This document shows positions 8,605 through 16,967 of a stretch of 64,000 nt of DNA, piece by piece. Each line of letters starts with the position of its first letter. Position 1 is the stretch's first letter. Both the position numbers and the translations under genes were made by a program. Below the pieces are notes generated by a model. The model saw only the letters and a list, made by a program, of their open reading frames with translations, was not told the DNA's origin and did no database searches. The DNA comes from Treponema sp. UBA4873. Its GTDB lineage: Bacteria > Spirochaetota > Spirochaetia > Treponematales > Treponemataceae. The stretch covers positions 2,001 to 66,000 of the forward strand of contig DHDP01000001.1 in assembly GCA_002399405.1 (NCBI GenBank), in the 5' to 3' direction.

Positions 8605-9474
8605 ATGAAAAAAATTGCAGGTACAGTATTCGGGATGATGATGATTCTCGCCGCAGGATCATCTGCGTTTGCAAACGGAACAAAGGATTCCGGTTCAGTG
8701 ACCGCCGTTACAGTTACGGCGTCTGGTTCATCGGCTCTTCTGCCGCTTGTAAAGGATGCAGCAGCAAAATACAAGAGTGTTAATCCGGCCGTATCGGTCA
8801 ACGTGAGCGGCGGCGGTTCGGGAACAGGTCTTGCGCAGGTTTCCGACGGAAGCGTCGACATCGGAAATTCGGACGTATTTGCGGAGAGCAAGCTCAGCGC
8901 GGATAAAGCTGCCGCCCTCGTTGATCACAAAGTGTGCATTATTACAATGGCACCGGTTATCAACAACGAACTCGCAAAGACAGTGAAAAATCTTACCAAA
9001 CAGCAGCTCATCGGAATCTTCACCGCACAGACAAAGAACTGGAAGGAAGTCGGCGGCCCGGACGAACCGATCCTGCTCGTTACACGCCCCACGACGTCGG
9101 GAACACGCGCGCTGTTCAAGCAGTATGCGCTCGACAACAATGAGGAAGCGTCGAACAAATCGCTCGAAACGGACGATTCAGGCACACTTCTTCAGACCGT
9201 CTCCGGAAACAAAGGCGCTATCGGATATCTCGCGCTTTCATATCTGGTGAACAATAGCGCGGTAAGCACCGTTTCAATCGACGGAGTTGCGCCCACTATG
9301 CAGAACACCTATAACGGTTCATATCCTGTATGGGGATACGAGCACATGTACACAAAGGGAACCGGCAACAAAGCTGCACTCGACTTTATTGCGTACATCA
9401 CTGGAAGCGATTACGGGAAACTGATGGAAGCGCAGGGATACTGCGTGACGTCGAAAATGAAGGTTACCCGCTGA
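8605..9474 (+). CDS. pstS: Phosphate ABC transporter, periplasmic binding protein PstS
   Basis: A 289-residue phosphate-binding protein. A signal peptide of about 23 residues ends near SSAFA. The mature protein has the phosphate-binding segment ASGSSALLPL, the motif SGGGSGTGLAQV, and later RPTTSGTRALF, all typical of the PstS family. The spacing from an ACAGGAGA ribosome site is good. A 119-bp gap separates it from cheB, so it is probably its own unit. A hairpin with T-tract follows before pstC, which would let the binding protein be made in excess. Confidence 0.92.
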   Translation: MKKIAGTVFGMMMILAAGSSAFANGTKDSGSVTAVTVTASGSSALLPLVKDAAAKYKSVNPAVSVNVSGGGSGTGLAQVSDGSVDIGNSDVFAESKLSADKAAALVDHKVCIITMAPVINNELAKTVKNLTKQQLIGIFTAQTKNWKEVGGPDEPILLVTRPTTSGTRALFKQYALDNNEEASNKSLETDDSGTLLQTVSGNKGAIGYLALSYLVNNSAVSTVSIDGVAPTMQNTYNGSYPVWGYEHMYTKGTGNKAALDFIAYITGSDYGKLMEAQGYCVTSKMKVTR

Positions 9475-9489
9475 TTCAAAACCAGTTTC

Positions 9490-9539
9490 CGGGTTGTTCT
9501 TCCGGTCCGGAGAGACGGAGGGACAGCCCGTTTTGCTTT
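9490..9539 (+). terminator. Hairpin and T-tract between pstS and pstC
   Basis: CGGGTTGTTC at 9490-9499 can pair along all ten bases, allowing G-U pairs, with GGACAGCCCG at 9521-9530; TTTTGCTTT follows. An inner TCCGG/CCGGA pairing is also possible. It probably acts as a partial terminator or mRNA-stabilising end for pstS. Confidence 0.55.
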
Positions 9540-9580
9540 AAACGCACGGCTATCGTAAACAGACAGAGAGGATTATTAAT

Positions 9581-10477
9581 TTGTACAACAGAGAAACGAT
9601 ATTAAAGGAATATCCGGGAAAAATCGCAGTAACAGTCTGCGGTATTCTTGTTATAGTTCTTACTTTGTCGATCGGATTTTTCCTGCTGGTAAAAGGTATG
9701 GGAACATTTACGATATATAAGCACAATGTTCTGGAGTTCCTGTTCAGTTCCGAATGGAAACCCGAGGATACCGGTTTGGGCGGCGGAAAAGTCGGCGCGC
9801 TTATTTACATTGTCGGCTCGCTGCTGACGTGCGGTCTGGCGCTTATTATTTCCGTGCCGTTCAGTTTTGCCGCCGCGGTTTTCATGACGGAAATTCAGCC
9901 TGTAGCCGGAACCAGAATTCTTCAGCCTGCGGTGAGCATATTCGCGGGAATACCGTCGGTCGTATACGGATGGCTCGGTCTTACGCTGCTTGTTCCGTTC
10001 ATAAAAAATCTGTTCAATCTTCCGCACGGATTTACGGTCCTTTCGGCTTCGCTCGTACTTGCGCTCATGATTCTTCCGACGATTACAACGGTAACGGCTG
10101 ACGCAATCCGCGCGGTCCCGGAGGATTACCGCGAAGGCGCGTATGCGCTCGGTGCCACGCGGTGGCAGGTTATACACAGCACCGTACTGCCGGCCGCGAA
10201 GAACGGAATTTTTACGGCCGTCATATTGGGACTTTCGCGGGCGTTCGGAGAAGCTCTCGCCGTCGCAATGGTCATCGGTAAAATGAAATCGTTCCCCTCA
10301 TCTATTCTGAGCCCTACCACTACGCTTACTACGGCGATTGCGTCCGATATGGGCGGAGCGATGGACGGAGGCGAATACAACATGGCGTTGTGGACAATGG
10401 CGCTGCTGCTGTATCTTATTTCGCTGCTGTTCATCTTCATCATACATATGCTTTCTGCAAAAAAGGAACGGGACTAA
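9581..10477 (+). CDS. pstC: Phosphate ABC transporter permease PstC
   Basis: A 298-residue inner-membrane permease of the PstC family with about six membrane helices. It contains ILQPAVSIFAGIPSVVYGWLG and the coupling-loop signature EGAYALGATRWQVI that contacts the ATPase. The TTG start at 9581 follows AGAGAGGA with suitable spacing. The stop is two bases before the pstA start. No pstB ATPase lies in this cluster, so its partner must be encoded elsewhere or borrowed. Confidence 0.92.
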   Translation: MYNRETILKEYPGKIAVTVCGILVIVLTLSIGFFLLVKGMGTFTIYKHNVLEFLFSSEWKPEDTGLGGGKVGALIYIVGSLLTCGLALIISVPFSFAAAVFMTEIQPVAGTRILQPAVSIFAGIPSVVYGWLGLTLLVPFIKNLFNLPHGFTVLSASLVLALMILPTITTVTADAIRAVPEDYREGAYALGATRWQVIHSTVLPAAKNGIFTAVILGLSRAFGEALAVAMVIGKMKSFPSSILSPTTTLTTAIASDMGGAMDGGEYNMALWTMALLLYLISLLFIFIIHMLSAKKERD

Positions 10478-10478
10478 C

Positions 10479-11357
10479 ATGACTGATCATCTGAGAATTG
10501 AAAAGAGAAAAAACACGGTAATGACAGTTTTCTTTTACTGCATCGGCGGCCTGCTGCTTGTTTTTCTTTTAGTGCTCGTGGCATACATAGTAATAAAAGG
10601 ATTCAGGGGATTCAACCTTTCCCTTTTTTCCTTTTCCGACGCGGGGATAGGAAATCAGTTTTTCAATACGATATATCTCGTGGTTCTTTCGCTTATCATC
10701 AGCGTTCCGCTCGGAGCGGCCACCGGAATTTACATGGCGGAATACGCCAAACAGGGAAGGTTTACGCGCTTCCTCGAAATGTCGATAGAGACGCTTTCGT
10801 CTCTGCCGTCAATCGTCGTCGGACTTTTCGGATACCTTGTTTTCATCCTCATGACGCATTCACGCTGGAATCTTATGGCCGGCGCGCTCGCTCTGTTCAT
10901 TCTGAACCTGCCGCTTATCGCGTCGACGGCTGTCGATGCGTTCAAGGCGCTGCCGGAAAATCTGAAGGAAGGAAGCTTTGCGATAGGTGCGACGCACTGG
11001 CAGACGATATATCACGTTCTTCTGCCGGCTGCGGCGACGCGGATTATGACCGGGGTCATGCTCGCTGCAGGGCGCGGATTCGGTGAAGCCGCAGCGCTGC
11101 TGTATACAGCCGGTATGAGCACCGATATTGACTGGACCAACTGGAATCTGCTTTCGGCCACGTGTCCGCTCAATCCGTTCCGCCCCGGCGAAACCCTCGC
11201 GCTTCATATCTGGGGGGCGCGTACGGAAGCGCTCGCTCCGAATGCGGCGCAGATAGCGGATTTGTCTTCCGCAGTGCTCGTCATCATGATATTCTCGTTC
11301 AGCATCGTGTCGGAAATTATTAACGCGGGAATACGCAGAAAAACCGGCGTGAAATGA
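10479..11357 (+). CDS. pstA: Phosphate ABC transporter permease PstA
   Basis: The second membrane subunit, 292 residues, with about six membrane helices, ETLSSLPSIVVGLFGYL and the coupling loop EGSFAIGATHWQTI near residues 165-180. The ATG at 10479 directly follows the pstC stop. A much longer reading in the same frame would overlap pstC by 140 bases and is not supported. The next element downstream is the thiamine riboswitch rather than pstB or phoU. Confidence 0.92.
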   Translation: MTDHLRIEKRKNTVMTVFFYCIGGLLLVFLLVLVAYIVIKGFRGFNLSLFSFSDAGIGNQFFNTIYLVVLSLIISVPLGAATGIYMAEYAKQGRFTRFLEMSIETLSSLPSIVVGLFGYLVFILMTHSRWNLMAGALALFILNLPLIASTAVDAFKALPENLKEGSFAIGATHWQTIYHVLLPAAATRIMTGVMLAAGRGFGEAAALLYTAGMSTDIDWTNWNLLSATCPLNPFRPGETLALHIWGARTEALAPNAAQIADLSSAVLVIMIFSFSIVSEIINAGIRRKTGVK

Positions 11358-11366
11358 TTCCGGCAG

Positions 11367-11395
11367 TTGCACTATTCCGTTCAGTGTGATAGTGT
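11367..11395 (+). promoter_or_regulatory. Probable promoter of the thiamine operon
   Basis: TTGCAC at 11367-11372 and TAGTGT at 11390-11395 are 17 bp apart, placed so that transcription would start shortly before the TPP riboswitch. The -10 match is modest. Confidence 0.45.
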
Positions 11396-11418
11396 AACCG
11401 CAACAAACAATTTATATA

Positions 11419-11516
11419 CAAGGGGAGCTTGTGGCGTTTTTCGCCGGGCAGGCTGAGAGGAAGTACCGGAACTTCGACCCGTAAAACCTGATTTGGGTAA
11501 TGCCAACGGAGGGAAT
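11419..11516 (+). ncRNA. TPP riboswitch (THI element)
   Basis: The sequence carries the hallmarks of the thiamine pyrophosphate aptamer in order: GGGGAGCTTG, CTGAGAGG, GACCCG, ACCTGATTTGGGTAATGCC and AACGGAGGGAA. It lies directly upstream of thiC, the classic regulated gene. A strong rho-independent terminator begins 27 bases after the aptamer, so TPP binding likely favours premature termination of the thiC-thiM-thiE-thiD transcript. Confidence 0.95.
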
Positions 11517-11542
11517 CGCACGCGATACGGACGTGAGTACAG

Positions 11543-11577
11543 GGGATTTCCTTTTCGGAAATCCCTTTTCTTTTTTT
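11543..11577 (+). terminator. Riboswitch-controlled intrinsic terminator
   Basis: A perfect nine-base stem, GGGATTTCC at 11543-11551 and GGAAATCCC at 11557-11565, is followed by TTTTCTTTTTTT. It sits between the TPP aptamer and thiC, as expected for an expression platform acting at transcription. Confidence 0.9.
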
Positions 11578-11629
11578 GCGGCGCAGTTGTTGATTCCGGA
11601 TTCGGTTCCTTCCCCTTTTGGGAGGTTTC

Positions 11630-12958
11630 ATGAAAGAAAACGGGACGCAGCGCGAGGCCTCACTGCAGGGAATCATCACGAGTCGGATGCGGACTGTTGC
11701 GGAAAAGGAGCGTCTGCCCGCAGAGGTAATCCGTGCCGGCATAGCGGCGGGAACTATTGCCGTGCCGGCGAACGTCAATCACGCATCCCTGAGCCCCGAC
11801 GGCGTCGGACAGGGACTTCGTACGAAAATCAACGTAAATCTCGGCATTTCGGGCGACGCATCCGATTACGCGAAGGAATTCGAAAAGGTACGTGCAGCGC
11901 TCGCGTACGGCGCGGAGGCAATCATGGACCTTTCCAATTACGGAAAGACCGGTTCGTTCCGCCGCGATTTGATTGCCGAATCGACCGCGATGATAGGAAC
12001 AGTTCCCGTCTACGATGCAGTCGGATATTTCGACAGGGATTTGGCCGAGCTCACCGCCCGCGATTTTCTTGAAGTGGTGCGCGTCCACGCGGAACAGGGC
12101 GTCGATTTTATGACGATTCACGCCGGAATCAATCGGAGGGCGGTTTCGTTTTTCAAAGAAAGGAAACGCGCGATGAACATCGTTTCTCGCGGCGGTTCCA
12201 TTCTGTTCGCATGGATGGAAATGACCGGAAACGAAAATCCGTTTTACGAATATTACGACGATCTGCTCGACATTCTGCACGAATACGACGTGACGATTTC
12301 GCTCGGCGACGCGCTCCGTCCGGGGTGTCTTTCTGATTCGAGCGATACCGGCCAGATAACGGAGCTTGCCGAGCTCGGCCTGCTTACGCAGCGCGCGTGG
12401 GATAAGGGCGTGCAGGTTATAATCGAAGGTCCCGGCCATATGGCGATTAACGAGATTGCCGCGAACGTAGTCATGGAGAAACGACTGTGCAAAGGCGCGC
12501 CGTTTTACGTGCTCGGTCCGCTTGTGACTGATATAGCTCCCGGATACGATCACATTACCGCGGCAATAGGCGGTGCGGTGGCTGCGGCCGCCGGCGCCGA
12601 TTTTTTGTGCTACGTGACGCCTGCCGAGCATTTGTGTCTGCCCGACGTGAACGACGTAAAGGAAGGAATCGCGGCAAGCCGGATAGCGGCTCACGCGGCC
12701 GATATTGCGAAAGGCGTTCCCGGCGCGCTCGACAGGGACAACGCAATGGCCGCCGCCCGCCACCGTCTCGACTGGGAAGAGATGTTCCGCTGTGCGCTCG
12801 ATCCGGAAAAAGCGCGCAGGTATTTCGAACGCACGCCGCCTGCTGACCGCCACACGTGTTCAATGTGCGGAAAAATGTGCGCGGTGCGCACGACGAACAT
12901 GATACTTGAAGGGAAAAAAGTCGGTTTCACCGGCGGTACGGGAGCGGAAGAAAAATGA
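11630..12958 (+). CDS. thiC: Phosphomethylpyrimidine synthase ThiC
   Basis: ThiC is a radical-SAM-type iron-sulfur enzyme that converts aminoimidazole ribotide to HMP phosphate, the pyrimidine half of thiamine. The 442-residue form from ATG 11630 is preceded by GGGAGGT at 11620-11626. Conserved segments include IPVPANVNHASLSP-like AVPANVNHASLSP, EAIMDLSNYGKTG, MTIHAG, EGPGHMAIN and LGPLVTDIAPGYDHIT. The cluster-binding cysteines are CSMCGKMC near the C-terminus, the shorter-spaced version seen in anaerobes. It is the first gene of the riboswitch-controlled operon and its stop overlaps thiM by four bases. Confidence 0.95.
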   Translation: MKENGTQREASLQGIITSRMRTVAEKERLPAEVIRAGIAAGTIAVPANVNHASLSPDGVGQGLRTKINVNLGISGDASDYAKEFEKVRAALAYGAEAIMDLSNYGKTGSFRRDLIAESTAMIGTVPVYDAVGYFDRDLAELTARDFLEVVRVHAEQGVDFMTIHAGINRRAVSFFKERKRAMNIVSRGGSILFAWMEMTGNENPFYEYYDDLLDILHEYDVTISLGDALRPGCLSDSSDTGQITELAELGLLTQRAWDKGVQVIIEGPGHMAINEIAANVVMEKRLCKGAPFYVLGPLVTDIAPGYDHITAAIGGAVAAAAGADFLCYVTPAEHLCLPDVNDVKEGIAASRIAAHAADIAKGVPGALDRDNAMAAARHRLDWEEMFRCALDPEKARRYFERTPPADRHTCSMCGKMCAVRTTNMILEGKKVGFTGGTGAEEK

Positions 12959-13791
12959 CAAACGAAAAATTAACACGGATACTTGAAACGGTGAGAAAGA
13001 CAGGTCCGCTCGTCCACTGCATTACGAATTACGTAACGGTAAACGACGTGGCGAACATAGTTCTCGCGTGCGGGGCGTCTCCGATTATGGCGGACGATAA
13101 AGCGGAAGCAGCCTGTATCACGGCACTGTGTTCCGCGACGTACATCAATATCGGCACGCTGAATGCGCGTACGGTGGATTCGATGCTGCTTGCGGGAAAG
13201 ACGGCAGAGGAGCTGCATCATCCGGTGGTTCTCGACCCCGTCGGTGCGGGCGCGTCGCCGTTCCGCACGGAGACTGTCGGCCGTCTTATGAACAGCATAC
13301 AGTTTACCGTCATCAGGGGAAACATGTCCGAAATAAAAACGATTGCTCAGGGCGGCGGCACGACGAAAGGCGTCGACGCCGACGCGGCCGATACGGTAAC
13401 GGAAGAGAATCTTGACGATGCAGTCGGCTTTGTGCGGAAGCTTGCAGGGCGGACCGGCTCCGTCGTTGCGGTAACGGGCGCAATCGATATTATTTCCGAC
13501 GCGGACAGAACATATGTCTGCCGGAACGGACACCCGATGCTCAGGTCCATTACCGGAAGCGGCTGTATGCTCGGCGCGGTCGTTGCTGCGTTCTGCGGGG
13601 CGAATCCCGGCAGAACGCTGGAGGCAGCAGCCGCAGCCGTCAGCGCGATGGGACTGTGCGGGGAACGTGCGTACCGGAAAACGGCAGCTGCCGGCGCAGG
13701 TACCGGCTCGTTCCGGGCGTATCTCATAGACGAGATGAGTCTGCTGACGCCGCAGTTTTTCGCGGAGGGGTGCAGAATTGAAGAACGCTGA
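12955..13791 (+). CDS. thiM: Hydroxyethylthiazole kinase ThiM
   Basis: ThiM phosphorylates the salvaged thiazole alcohol (HET) to give the thiazole half of thiamine monophosphate. The 278-residue protein has the family's N-terminal PLVHCITNYVTVND, SPIMAD, VVLDPVGAGAS and the C-terminal active-site SITGSGCML with C204. ATGA overlap with thiC indicates translational coupling. No de novo thiazole genes (thiG, thiH, thiS) are present here, so this locus combines pyrimidine synthesis with thiazole salvage. Confidence 0.93.
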   Translation: MTNEKLTRILETVRKTGPLVHCITNYVTVNDVANIVLACGASPIMADDKAEAACITALCSATYINIGTLNARTVDSMLLAGKTAEELHHPVVLDPVGAGASPFRTETVGRLMNSIQFTVIRGNMSEIKTIAQGGGTTKGVDADAADTVTEENLDDAVGFVRKLAGRTGSVVAVTGAIDIISDADRTYVCRNGHPMLRSITGSGCMLGAVVAAFCGANPGRTLEAAAAAVSAMGLCGERAYRKTAAAGAGTGSFRAYLIDEMSLLTPQFFAEGCRIEER

Positions 13792-15154
13792 TCTCCTTTC
13801 CGCGCTTTCGCTCTACGGCGTGACTGACCGCGCGTGGCTGCCCCGTCCGTTTCCAGAGGAAGACCTCTGCGGAGCGCTCCTGCTTGCGTCGGCGGCGGAA
13901 GACTGTATCCGCGGCGGCACGACGATGATACAGCTGCGTGAAAAAGATATTCCCCGCGGCGATATGCTCCGCATCGGGAAAGCTGTCGGAAACGTGTGCA
14001 GAAAGTATAACGTGCCGTTCATCGTGGACGACGACGTCGATGCGGCGCTTCTGCTTAAAGCCGACGGCGTGCACGTCGGTCAGAGCGACACTGATGCTGC
14101 GGAAGTCCGCCGCCGCATCGGACAGGACATGATTCTCGGCGTTTCGGTACAGAGTGTGGGACAGGCTGTACGGGCGCAGGCGGCGGATGCCGACTATCTC
14201 GGTGCGGGCGCCGTGTTTCCGACGCAGACGAAAAGCGACGCCGGGTCAGTAAGCAGAGAGTGTCTTGCCGATATCTGCGCGGCGGTTACGATACCGGTCG
14301 TCGCGATCGGCGGAATACACGGCGGAAATATCGCCCGGCTGAACGGAACGGGCATAGCCGGCGCCGCAGTCGTATCGGCGCTGTTTGCATCCCGCGACAA
14401 AACGGAAGCCGCGCGTGCGCTTGCTCCTGCGTGCCGGGAGTTCACTGCGTCATGTACGGCCGGGCTGCGTGCGGAACGTGCGCGAGGAAAACGCGCGGCC
14501 GTTATGCAGTCTATGCGTGCCGCTGTGTTCGACATGGACGGAACGCTGCTCGATTCAATGCCCATGTGGGAACACGCCGCAGAGCTGTATCTGCGGTCGA
14601 AGCATATCGAACCGGAACCGGATATCTGGAACCGGACAAAATCCCTCGACATGCGGCAGACAGCCGGATATTTTAAACGGGCGTACGGGATGACCGGATC
14701 GGTTGAATTAATAATCGAAGAGATCGACGACGTCATATACGGAGAGTATGCGCATACGCTCCGCCTCAAAGACGGTGCGCGCGGGTTCCTTGAAGCGCTT
14801 GTTTCCCGCGGCATTCCGATGGTGCTCGCCACGTCGACGGACCGCCGCTGCGCGGAAGTCTGCCTGAAACGTCTCGGCATCGCAGGCTGTTTTAGAAAGC
14901 TTCTTACGTGTTTGGAAGCGGGTGCCGGCAAGGACAAACCGGATATCTATCTGGAGGCGCAGCGCTGTACGGGGACAGACGCGGCGCATACTGTCGTTTT
15001 TGAGGATGCACTGTACGCGGGACGGACTGCGGCGCAGGCTGGTTTTCCCGTATGCGCCGTCTATGACGAAAGCACCGCCGATAACGGCGACTGGCTGCGG
15101 CTTCAGCTGGCGGCCGCCTGCTCGTGTTTTTCGTTCAGGGAACTGTCCGTATGA
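13778..15154 (+). CDS. thiE: ThiE fused to a HAD-family phosphatase
   Basis: A 458-residue two-domain protein. Residues 1 to about 225 form thiamine-phosphate synthase, with TTMIQLREKD, DDVDAALLLKADGVHVGQSD and the later AIGGIHGGNIARL; it joins HMP-PP and thiazole phosphate into thiamine monophosphate. From about residue 248 a HAD hydrolase begins with AVFDMDGTLLDSMP, a cap region, LATSTDRR and KDKPDIYLEA with VFEDA. All four HAD motifs look intact. The TTG start follows GGAGGGG. Because the locus has no thiL, the HAD part may hydrolyse thiamine monophosphate to thiamine, or clear a side product; both are inference. It overlaps both thiM and thiD. Confidence 0.9.
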   Translation: MKNADLLSALSLYGVTDRAWLPRPFPEEDLCGALLLASAAEDCIRGGTTMIQLREKDIPRGDMLRIGKAVGNVCRKYNVPFIVDDDVDAALLLKADGVHVGQSDTDAAEVRRRIGQDMILGVSVQSVGQAVRAQAADADYLGAGAVFPTQTKSDAGSVSRECLADICAAVTIPVVAIGGIHGGNIARLNGTGIAGAAVVSALFASRDKTEAARALAPACREFTASCTAGLRAERARGKRAAVMQSMRAAVFDMDGTLLDSMPMWEHAAELYLRSKHIEPEPDIWNRTKSLDMRQTAGYFKRAYGMTGSVELIIEEIDDVIYGEYAHTLRLKDGARGFLEALVSRGIPMVLATSTDRRCAEVCLKRLGIAGCFRKLLTCLEAGAGKDKPDIYLEAQRCTGTDAAHTVVFEDALYAGRTAAQAGFPVCAVYDESTADNGDWLRLQLAAACSCFSFRELSV

Positions 15155-15930
15155 AAATGAAAAGCGTATTGACGATTGCCGGATCCGACAGCTCGGGCGG
15201 CGCCGGAGTTCAGGCCGATATAAAAACAATTTCCGCGCATCGTCTGTATGCGGCGAGCATTGTTACAGCCGTAACTGCACAGAATACGCTCGGAGTTCAG
15301 CTCGTTTTTCCGCTTCCGGCCGCCGTTGTCGCCGCCCAGCTTGACAGCGTCTGCACGGACATTCCGCCCGACGCGGTAAAAATCGGGATGCTCGCTACGG
15401 CGGAAATTGCTGAAACCGTCGCGCGGAAGCTTGAACAGTACGGTGTGCGCCGCGTCGTGCTTGATCCGGTGCTTGTTTCGACAAGCGGCCGCCGGCTGCT
15501 CGACGAAGACGCGGTGCACATCATGACTGACAGACTGTTTCCTCTTGCCGAACTCATAACGCCGAATCTCGACGAAGCCTCCGTGCTGCACGACGCGCTT
15601 GTCCGCACTGAATGCGCGGTGCTTGTAAAGGGCGGTCACAATCCCTATTCTGCCGACGACGTGCTGTACGAATCCGGCCGTCTGCTGTCGGAACATGCTG
15701 CCGGCAATCAGGGAATTCATACGTTCCGCGGAACGCGCATTGCGAATCGGAATACGCACGGCACCGGCTGCACGCTTTCAAGCGCCGTGGCGTGCCGGCT
15801 CGCTCAGGGACATACGCTTGAGGAAAGTGTTCTGCTTGCGAAACAGTTCGTAACGGGTGCCATCGCTGCGGGGCTTGCCGTCGGACACGGACGGGGACCG
15901 CTCGATCAGTTTTGGGATATGTCTGAATAA
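15151..15930 (+). CDS. thiD: HMP/HMP-phosphate kinase ThiD
   Basis: ThiD phosphorylates HMP and then HMP phosphate to the diphosphate used by ThiE. The 259-residue protein belongs to the ribokinase fold, with LTIAGSDSSGGAGVQADIK at the N-terminus, VLDPVLVSTSGRRLLDEDA, LITPNLDEAS, VLVKGGH and NTHGTGCTLSSAVA near the C-terminus. The ATG at 15151 overlaps the thiE stop as ATGA. It ends the thiamine operon six bases before a convergent gene. Confidence 0.94.
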   Translation: MKMKSVLTIAGSDSSGGAGVQADIKTISAHRLYAASIVTAVTAQNTLGVQLVFPLPAAVVAAQLDSVCTDIPPDAVKIGMLATAEIAETVARKLEQYGVRRVVLDPVLVSTSGRRLLDEDAVHIMTDRLFPLAELITPNLDEASVLHDALVRTECAVLVKGGHNPYSADDVLYESGRLLSEHAAGNQGIHTFRGTRIANRNTHGTGCTLSSAVACRLAQGHTLEESVLLAKQFVTGAIAAGLAVGHGRGPLDQFWDMSE

Positions 15931-15936
15931 CTATTC

Positions 15937-16872
15937 TTATTTATCCGTGCTGTTCCGTTTACCAATCTGGAATTCATCGACATGCTCGAACATGTATGAG
16001 ACGGTGAACGGAGTGCTTCCGGTGAGTTTCTCAAAATCGTCGGTATGGCTGTTCATTTTTTCTAGTCTGATGGCACGCGCGAATGTCACCATGCCGTCGC
16101 TTGAGAACGGCGCCGGCGAACCGTCCTTAAACGTTCCGTCTGTCGTCCGCGGAACGCCCATCGCATCGAAAGACGCGTATACTTCGTCTTCCGGCACGTT
16201 TTTGACGACAACGTGTTTCCCAGTCGCTTTATTTCCGTATTCGACGAACTGCTCGAGCGTGAGCGATTCCGCGCCGTTGATGTTGAGTGCCGCTTTGTGC
16301 AGTTCGTCTTTAGTAAGCGCATACATTGCGGCCTTTGCGCAGTCCCTGCGTGAAATGTACGACATATGGCCGCCGCCCTGGCAGCTCACCATCACGTCGT
16401 CCTGTGCGGTCATGTAGCTTGTAATCATGGCTTCGGCATATTGGGAATTTCTGAGGAAGATATAGTCGGCTCCCGTGCTGATGATATATTCTTCCGTATA
16501 AGCGTGATCTTTTTTTTCAACGCTCGGATTTTCCGGGTCGCGTGCGTTTACCAGCGAGGTGTAGACAATCTTTTTGACGCCGGCTGCGAGAGCCGCGTCG
16601 ATTGCGTTTTTGTGAGCCTGCTGGCGTTTCGGTCCGACGAACGGCGATGAAATCAGCAGCATGACGTCTCCGCCTGCAAATGATTTTTCGAGGCCTTCCC
16701 TGTGATTGAAATTTGCTATGCGGGTGTCGAACCCTGCATCCTTAAACTGTTCAAGTCCTTTATCGAACGGACAGGTAAAAATGAGATTTTCCTTTTCTGT
16801 CAGACTGATGATATTCCGGGCTACGAAACCACCGAAATTTCCGTCTACTCCGGTTACGACGATTTTTGCCAT
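15937..16872 (-). CDS. NmrA-like NAD(P)-binding oxidoreductase
   Basis: A 311-residue atypical short-chain reductase. The N-terminus has the nucleotide-binding VTGVDGNFGGFVA (a GxxGxxG form), LLISSPFVG, and KKIVYTSLVNA, matching the NmrA/quinone-reductase QOR2 group. The Y-x-x-x-K catalytic pair is not clear, as usual for this group. GGAGG precedes the ATG. It lies 95 bases downstream of a LysR regulator on the same strand, which may control it. A redox-sensing or quinone/aldehyde reductase role is likely, but the substrate is unknown. Confidence 0.75.
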   Translation of the reverse strand: MAKIVVTGVDGNFGGFVARNIISLTEKENLIFTCPFDKGLEQFKDAGFDTRIANFNHREGLEKSFAGGDVMLLISSPFVGPKRQQAHKNAIDAALAAGVKKIVYTSLVNARDPENPSVEKKDHAYTEEYIISTGADYIFLRNSQYAEAMITSYMTAQDDVMVSCQGGGHMSYISRRDCAKAAMYALTKDELHKAALNINGAESLTLEQFVEYGNKATGKHVVVKNVPEDEVYASFDAMGVPRTTDGTFKDGSPAPFSSDGMVTFARAIRLEKMNSHTDDFEKLTGSTPFTVSYMFEHVDEFQIGKRNSTDK

Positions 16873-16967
16873 ATGCGGCCTCCATATAAGGTTTTCTTAC
16901 TTATAAAATACAACCGTCCCGGCGGGGAAAAAAGACCTGTTTTTCTTATGAAGATTATAGTTTTTTC

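Noticed and set aside
10338..10478. Longer N-terminus for PstA
   Set aside because: The added 47 residues would overlap pstC, are cysteine- and tryptophan-rich, and precede a well-placed ATG at 10479.
11660..12853. Long open frame on the minus strand across thiC
   Set aside because: The plus-strand ThiC is unmistakable; the opposite frame is open because of third-position GC bias and has no family features.
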